From contig JBEKYH010000282.1 in the NCBI GenBank assembly GCA_049511115.1, forward strand, positions 1-6,864: 6,864 bases of DNA, written 5' to 3'. Below, piece after piece: positions 4,590-6,864 of the stretch (its first letter is position 1; every line of letters begins with the position of its first letter). The notes beneath the pieces were generated by a model. The model was not told the origin of the DNA. It searched no databases and worked only from the letters and a program-made list of their open reading frames with translations. The stretch is from JBEKYH01 sp049511115 (GTDB taxonomy: Bacteria; Planctomycetota; Phycisphaerae; Tepidisphaerales; Tepidisphaeraceae). A program made the position numbers and the translations under genes.

Positions 4590-5540
4590 CTAGCGGCGAC
4601 GCCTGCGCCGCAGCAAAGCTAACGCCGTGACGGACAATATGGTTGCGGACGCAGGCTCGGGTACCGGCGTGGCTATGAACCCATTCGTAATAAAGCCGCC
4701 GTCGAGGTAGTACCCGACGATCGTTGTTCCATCGACCGCGGTAACGTAGGTGCCATCCACGCCGAGCGGATCATCAATGGTGGTAAAATTAGAATCGCTA
4801 TAAACAAACCCATTGCTAATCGCATTGCCATCGAGAAAATTGCCAACGATTGTTTGCCCGGAAATACCCGTCGCTGTCGTTTCAATAAGCCCGATAAGGC
4901 CTGCCGGCTGAGCGTCTGGGTCGTCCAAAGTCGTGAATGTTGTGCCATCGAAAACAAAGCCATGTATTCCGTCGTAGCTATACTGGCCAACTATGGTTGA
5001 TCCTGAAATGCCGCTTATTCCGGTACGAGAACTTCCCGCCACCGGTGCGTCAAATGTGGCGAAGTTATTCCCGTCATAGATGTAGCCGTGGATCTGATTA
5101 CTCGCGTCGGTGAAGGTCCCGACGATGGTGCTACCAGAAATTCCAGTTGCGGCATTCTGCGATACGCCTAATGGGTTGTCGAAATTGGCGACCGTCGATC
5201 CGTTGTAAAGGAAGCCATGCGTGATTCCTTGGCTACTCGTGTAATCCCCGACCACGTTGGTTCCCGAAACGCTGAGCGCTACCGTTCTGGTTCCCGAAGG
5301 TCCGTTCAACGTAGTAACCGTCGAGCCGTTGTCGACGAAGCCATGAGTGCCCTGGCTATCGAAGTAGTCGCCGACGATCGTATTGCCGGAGATGCCGTAA
5401 ATCTGCGTGCCCCCGGCTCCAGGGATATTGAAGGTCGTGAATTGGTATGCCGTCTGCCCGCGCGCTGCCGGCACTCCGATCAGCCCGCAGGCCATCGCCG
5501 CAGCCGCCACCGCGAAATTCCGTCTTAACGATCTCGACAT
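4590..5540 (-). CDS. PEP-CTERM surface protein with six HAF-like repeats
   Basis: A 316-residue exported protein. Residues 1-28 form a signal peptide: MSRSLRR, then an Ala-rich core, with cleavage likely after AARG. Six units follow, starting near residues 49, 90, 133, 177, 225 and 268. Each reads roughly GISG-x-TIVG-x-Y/F-x-D...HGFVYDG...FTT-x-D-x-P, about 41-48 residues long. They resemble the extracellular HAF repeat family and could build a six-bladed beta-propeller (inference). The C terminus has VPEP (293-296), a short hydrophobic helix (297-310) and six arginines: a PEP-CTERM signal, recognised by an exosortase (EpsH/XrtA type) encoded elsewhere. I start at ATG 5540 because the signal peptide begins there; ATG 5561 is an alternative. 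Extending to 5741 would run through the decamer repeats and add a second hydrophobic segment, which is unlikely. GC looks lower than in the peptidase gene. Confidence 0.88.
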   Translation of the reverse strand: MSRSLRRNFAVAAAAMACGLIGVPAARGQTAYQFTTFNIPGAGGTQIYGISGNTIVGDYFDSQGTHGFVDNGSTVTTLNGPSGTRTVALSVSGTNVVGDYTSSQGITHGFLYNGSTVANFDNPLGVSQNAATGISGSTIVGTFTDASNQIHGYIYDGNNFATFDAPVAGSSRTGISGISGSTIVGQYSYDGIHGFVFDGTTFTTLDDPDAQPAGLIGLIETTATGISGQTIVGNFLDGNAISNGFVYSDSNFTTIDDPLGVDGTYVTAVDGTTIVGYYLDGGFITNGFIATPVPEPASATILSVTALALLRRRRRR

Positions 5541-5649
5541 GTCCAACACAAGTGACCTCATCCGGAGCAGGCGTCCAACAAACCACGCCGACAGACGCGC
5601 ACACTCTATTTTATGCGTGTCCAGTGACCGCAAGGCGAAAAATAGCAAC

Positions 5650-5655
5650 ATTATG
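5650..5655 (-). promoter_or_regulatory. Candidate -10 box of the PEP-CTERM gene
   Basis: On the minus strand CATAAT (5/6 of TATAAT) lies about 110 bp before the start codon. No good -35 is found at 16-18 bases; that position is occupied by the decamer repeats, as at an activator-dependent promoter. Placement is an inference. Confidence 0.3.
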
Positions 5656-5670
5656 AAATAAAGGCCCGTC

Positions 5671-5706
5671 AAACTGTTCCAAAGTGTTCCAAACTGTTCC
5701 GAACAG
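5671..5706. promoter_or_regulatory. Three helix-phased decamer repeats ending in a palindrome; candidate operator array
   Basis: AAACTGTTCC (5671-5680), AAAGTGTTCC (5681-5690) and AAACTGTTCC (5691-5700) are tandem with a period of exactly 10 bp, differing at one base. The last copy runs into GAACAG, making CTGTTC-C-GAACAG (5694-5706), an exact inverted repeat. One copy per helical turn places all sites on one face of the DNA, a common plan for cooperative regulator binding. The array lies about 130-165 bp before the PEP-CTERM start codon, next to its candidate -10. Confidence 0.65.
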
Positions 5707-5791
5707 CTCAAAGTGCCGAGGCGAAACCAATCGAAATGCAAGTGTCCCTAGTGGTGCTCGTGGCCGCCTCCAGCGAGCCCCGCCTAGCCGT

Positions 5792-6136
5792 TCAACTCGC
5801 CGCCGGCTTCACCACAAACACCAGCGCCACCGCGCCCAGGATCAGCCCAAACGCCGCATAGTAATTCCAAGTAAACTTCTCCGACAAATACACCCGCGCA
5901 AACACAACGAACACCACCAGCGTGATGACCTCCTGCATGATTTTCAATTGCCCAGGAGTGATGCCGGAGAGGTAGCCGATGCGGTTGGCGGGGACTTGAA
6001 AGCAGTATTCAAAGAACGCGATGAGCCACGAGACGATGATGACCATCCACAGCGGCCGGTTCTCAAATTTCAAATGCCCATACCACGCGCAGGTCATAAA
6101 AACATTGGAAATCGTCAGCAGTAGGGCGGTTTTCAT
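5792..6136 (-). CDS. DUF486 (DMT-like) small integral membrane protein
   Basis: A 114-residue, very hydrophobic protein with four predicted membrane helices at about 3-19, 29-47, 68-84 and 92-110. It has the family's conserved signatures in order: FMTCAWYGHLKF (13-24), SWLIAFFEYCFQVPANRIGY (36-55) and QLKIMQEVITLVVF (63-76). These define DUF486, grouped with the drug/metabolite transporter superfamily and close in size to four-helix small multidrug resistance proteins; such proteins usually act as dimers. Its substrate is not known. I chose ATG at 6136 because the residues after it match the family start; an upstream in-frame TTG at 6214 would overlap the preceding gene and add 26 unrelated residues. 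It lies 58 bp after the ispD-like stop on the same strand and may share its transcript. No intrinsic terminator is seen after its stop. Confidence 0.9.
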   Translation of the reverse strand: MKTALLLTISNVFMTCAWYGHLKFENRPLWMVIIVSWLIAFFEYCFQVPANRIGYLSGITPGQLKIMQEVITLVVFVVFARVYLSEKFTWNYYAAFGLILGAVALVFVVKPAAS

Positions 6137-6194
6137 GCAGGAAATCCCCGTTGAATGGATGCGGCATCTTTCCCCCTGTCGCGCGCCGATCGTC

Positions 6195-6864
6195 TTACCA
6201 CTGCGCTTCTTCAAACGGATTGGACGGCGCCTTGCTCTTAGGCTTTGGCATCAGGTTCAACATCGCCTTCGCCAGGCCTCCATCCCCCGCCCCCGCCAGC
6301 CGGATATTGAGCGACGATCCCTTCACCAGCGTGAATTCCGTCGGATGGATATCGCGCCCCGCGGCAAGTTCGGAAAATCGCTGGCGACTATACACGTGTG
6401 GCGTAAGAAGCTGCGCGAATTCCCCCGGCGCGCGAACCGCCAGCGCCCCGCCGCCTTCGTCGAGTTCCACGAGTGAAGCCCGCAACGGCGCCGTCAGGGC
6501 TACCGCCGCGGCTTTCGCGGCCGCCTCCAGAATCGCATCCACATCCCCCTGCGGCACCAGCGGCCTGGCCGCATCGTGCACCAACACATGCGTCGATTCC
6601 GGATTTATCTTCGCCAGCGCCGCGGCGATCTGCTCCGACCACTTCCTTCCGCCGACCGTCAGTTTCACGCCCATAAACCCCAGCGCTCCCCCAAGCTTTC
6701 GCTTCACCTCTTCCTCAGCTTCCGGCGCGATGACGACGTTAATTTGCTTGAGGTTCTCCCGATTAAGCAACAACTCCCCGCTGCGGAGTAATACGTCGCG
6801 GCCATCGAGCTTCATCATCGCCCCGCCCGTCGCGGCGGTCTGCCCCACAGGCGCCGCAGTCAAT
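6195..6864 (-). CDS. IspD-like cytidylyltransferase, N terminus cut by the right edge
   Basis: The frame is open to the window edge, giving about 222 residues; the true start is outside. It has the fold of 2-C-methyl-D-erythritol 4-phosphate cytidylyltransferase (IspD, non-mevalonate isoprenoid pathway). Numbering from the first visible codon: a glycine-containing loop then MMKLDGR (16-22), GGRKWSEQIAAAL (71-83) in place of the usual GG-x-R-x-x-SV-x-x-GL, the hallmark VHDAARPLV (95-103), TPHVYSRQ (154-161) near the family TPQ motif, and SLNIRL (184-189) for the usual NIK. Several conserved features are altered: the N-terminal nucleotide loop lacks the usual arginine, DT in the RDTxK motif is AS, NIK is NIR, and the ITDEA segment is missing with about 14 residues deleted relative to E. 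coli. It may be a divergent IspD or a related transferase. The tail is Pro/Lys-rich. Confidence 0.75.
   Translation of the reverse strand, partial: LTAAPVGQTAATGGAMMKLDGRDVLLRSGELLLNRENLKQINVVIAPEAEEEVKRKLGGALGFMGVKLTVGGRKWSEQIAAALAKINPESTHVLVHDAARPLVPQGDVDAILEAAAKAAAVALTAPLRASLVELDEGGGALAVRAPGEFAQLLTPHVYSRQRFSELAAGRDIHPTEFTLVKGSSLNIRLAGAGDGGLAKAMLNLMPKPKSKAPSNPFEEAQW

Larger units (their letters stand above)
5541..5791. other. Upstream region of the PEP-CTERM gene
   Basis: About 250 bp between the PEP-CTERM start and the stop of the DUF486 gene. Apart from the decamer array and the candidate -10 I see no gene, RNA or terminator. The part from 5610 to 5710 is clearly AT-richer than its surroundings, as expected of a promoter region. 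Confidence 0.5.

Noticed and set aside
4566..4620. Bidirectional terminator between the converging peptidase and PEP-CTERM genes
   Set aside because: A GCGGCG/CGCCGC pairing exists at about 4594-4612 but is inside the arginine codons of the PEP-CTERM tail and has no T-tract on either side.
5671..5706. LexA (SOS) box or sigma-54 promoter in the decamer array
   Set aside because: Spacing is GTTC-N6-GTTC rather than N7, and no SOS gene adjoins. The GG and GC dinucleotides needed for sigma-54 are not at the required spacing.
5541..5741. N-terminal extension of the PEP-CTERM protein to ATG 5741
   Set aside because: It would place 67 unrelated residues, including a second hydrophobic stretch, before a good signal peptide and would translate the decamer repeats and candidate promoter.

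Overview
This 6.9 kb window looks like chromosomal DNA of a Planctomycetes bacterium, perhaps of the Phycisphaerae/Tepidisphaera type. That is a judgement from several signs: a PEP-CTERM protein ending in six arginines, a small DUF2934 protein, a Rho without its usual N-terminal domain, REP-like palindromes, high GC, and loosely packed genes on both strands. The phylum is not proven by the sequence.

Layout, left to right. On the minus strand lie the 5' part of a gamma-glutamylcyclotransferase-like gene (cut by the left edge), a stand-alone Lon N-terminal (substrate-binding) domain protein, and a 79-residue DUF2934 protein. A 505-bp divergent intergenic region follows, with two leader hairpins and a candidate promoter for the DUF2934 gene, a REP-like inverted pair, and a candidate promoter for rho. 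rho is on the plus strand. Downstream of rho, 745 bp have no convincing protein gene longer than 12 codons. The first 430 bp of this are packed with stem-loops and end in a strong intrinsic terminator, so I read them as a candidate structured RNA. Next is a plus-strand secreted or lipid-anchored zinc peptidase with a probable leaderless promoter. It converges, with 21 bp between stop codons, on a minus-strand PEP-CTERM repeat protein. The right end holds a minus-strand pair, an IspD-like cytidylyltransferase (cut by the right edge) followed by a DUF486 four-helix membrane protein.

The genes do not form one pathway; most look like housekeeping or envelope genes in separate units. The most unusual part is 2894-3326. 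It contains a 12-nt exact complement of the bacterial 16S rRNA 3' tail placed six bases before a GTG. That GTG opens a 12-codon, three-cysteine reading frame. The end of the frame forms the left arm of a 24-bp three-tier hairpin, and a terminator follows. This geometry resembles a translation-coupled attenuator or a ribosome-binding RNA, but I cannot match it to a named family. Other points of note are three helix-phased decamer repeats upstream of the PEP-CTERM gene, a Rho with a degenerate primary RNA-binding motif, and an IspD-like protein lacking several conserved catalytic-site features.
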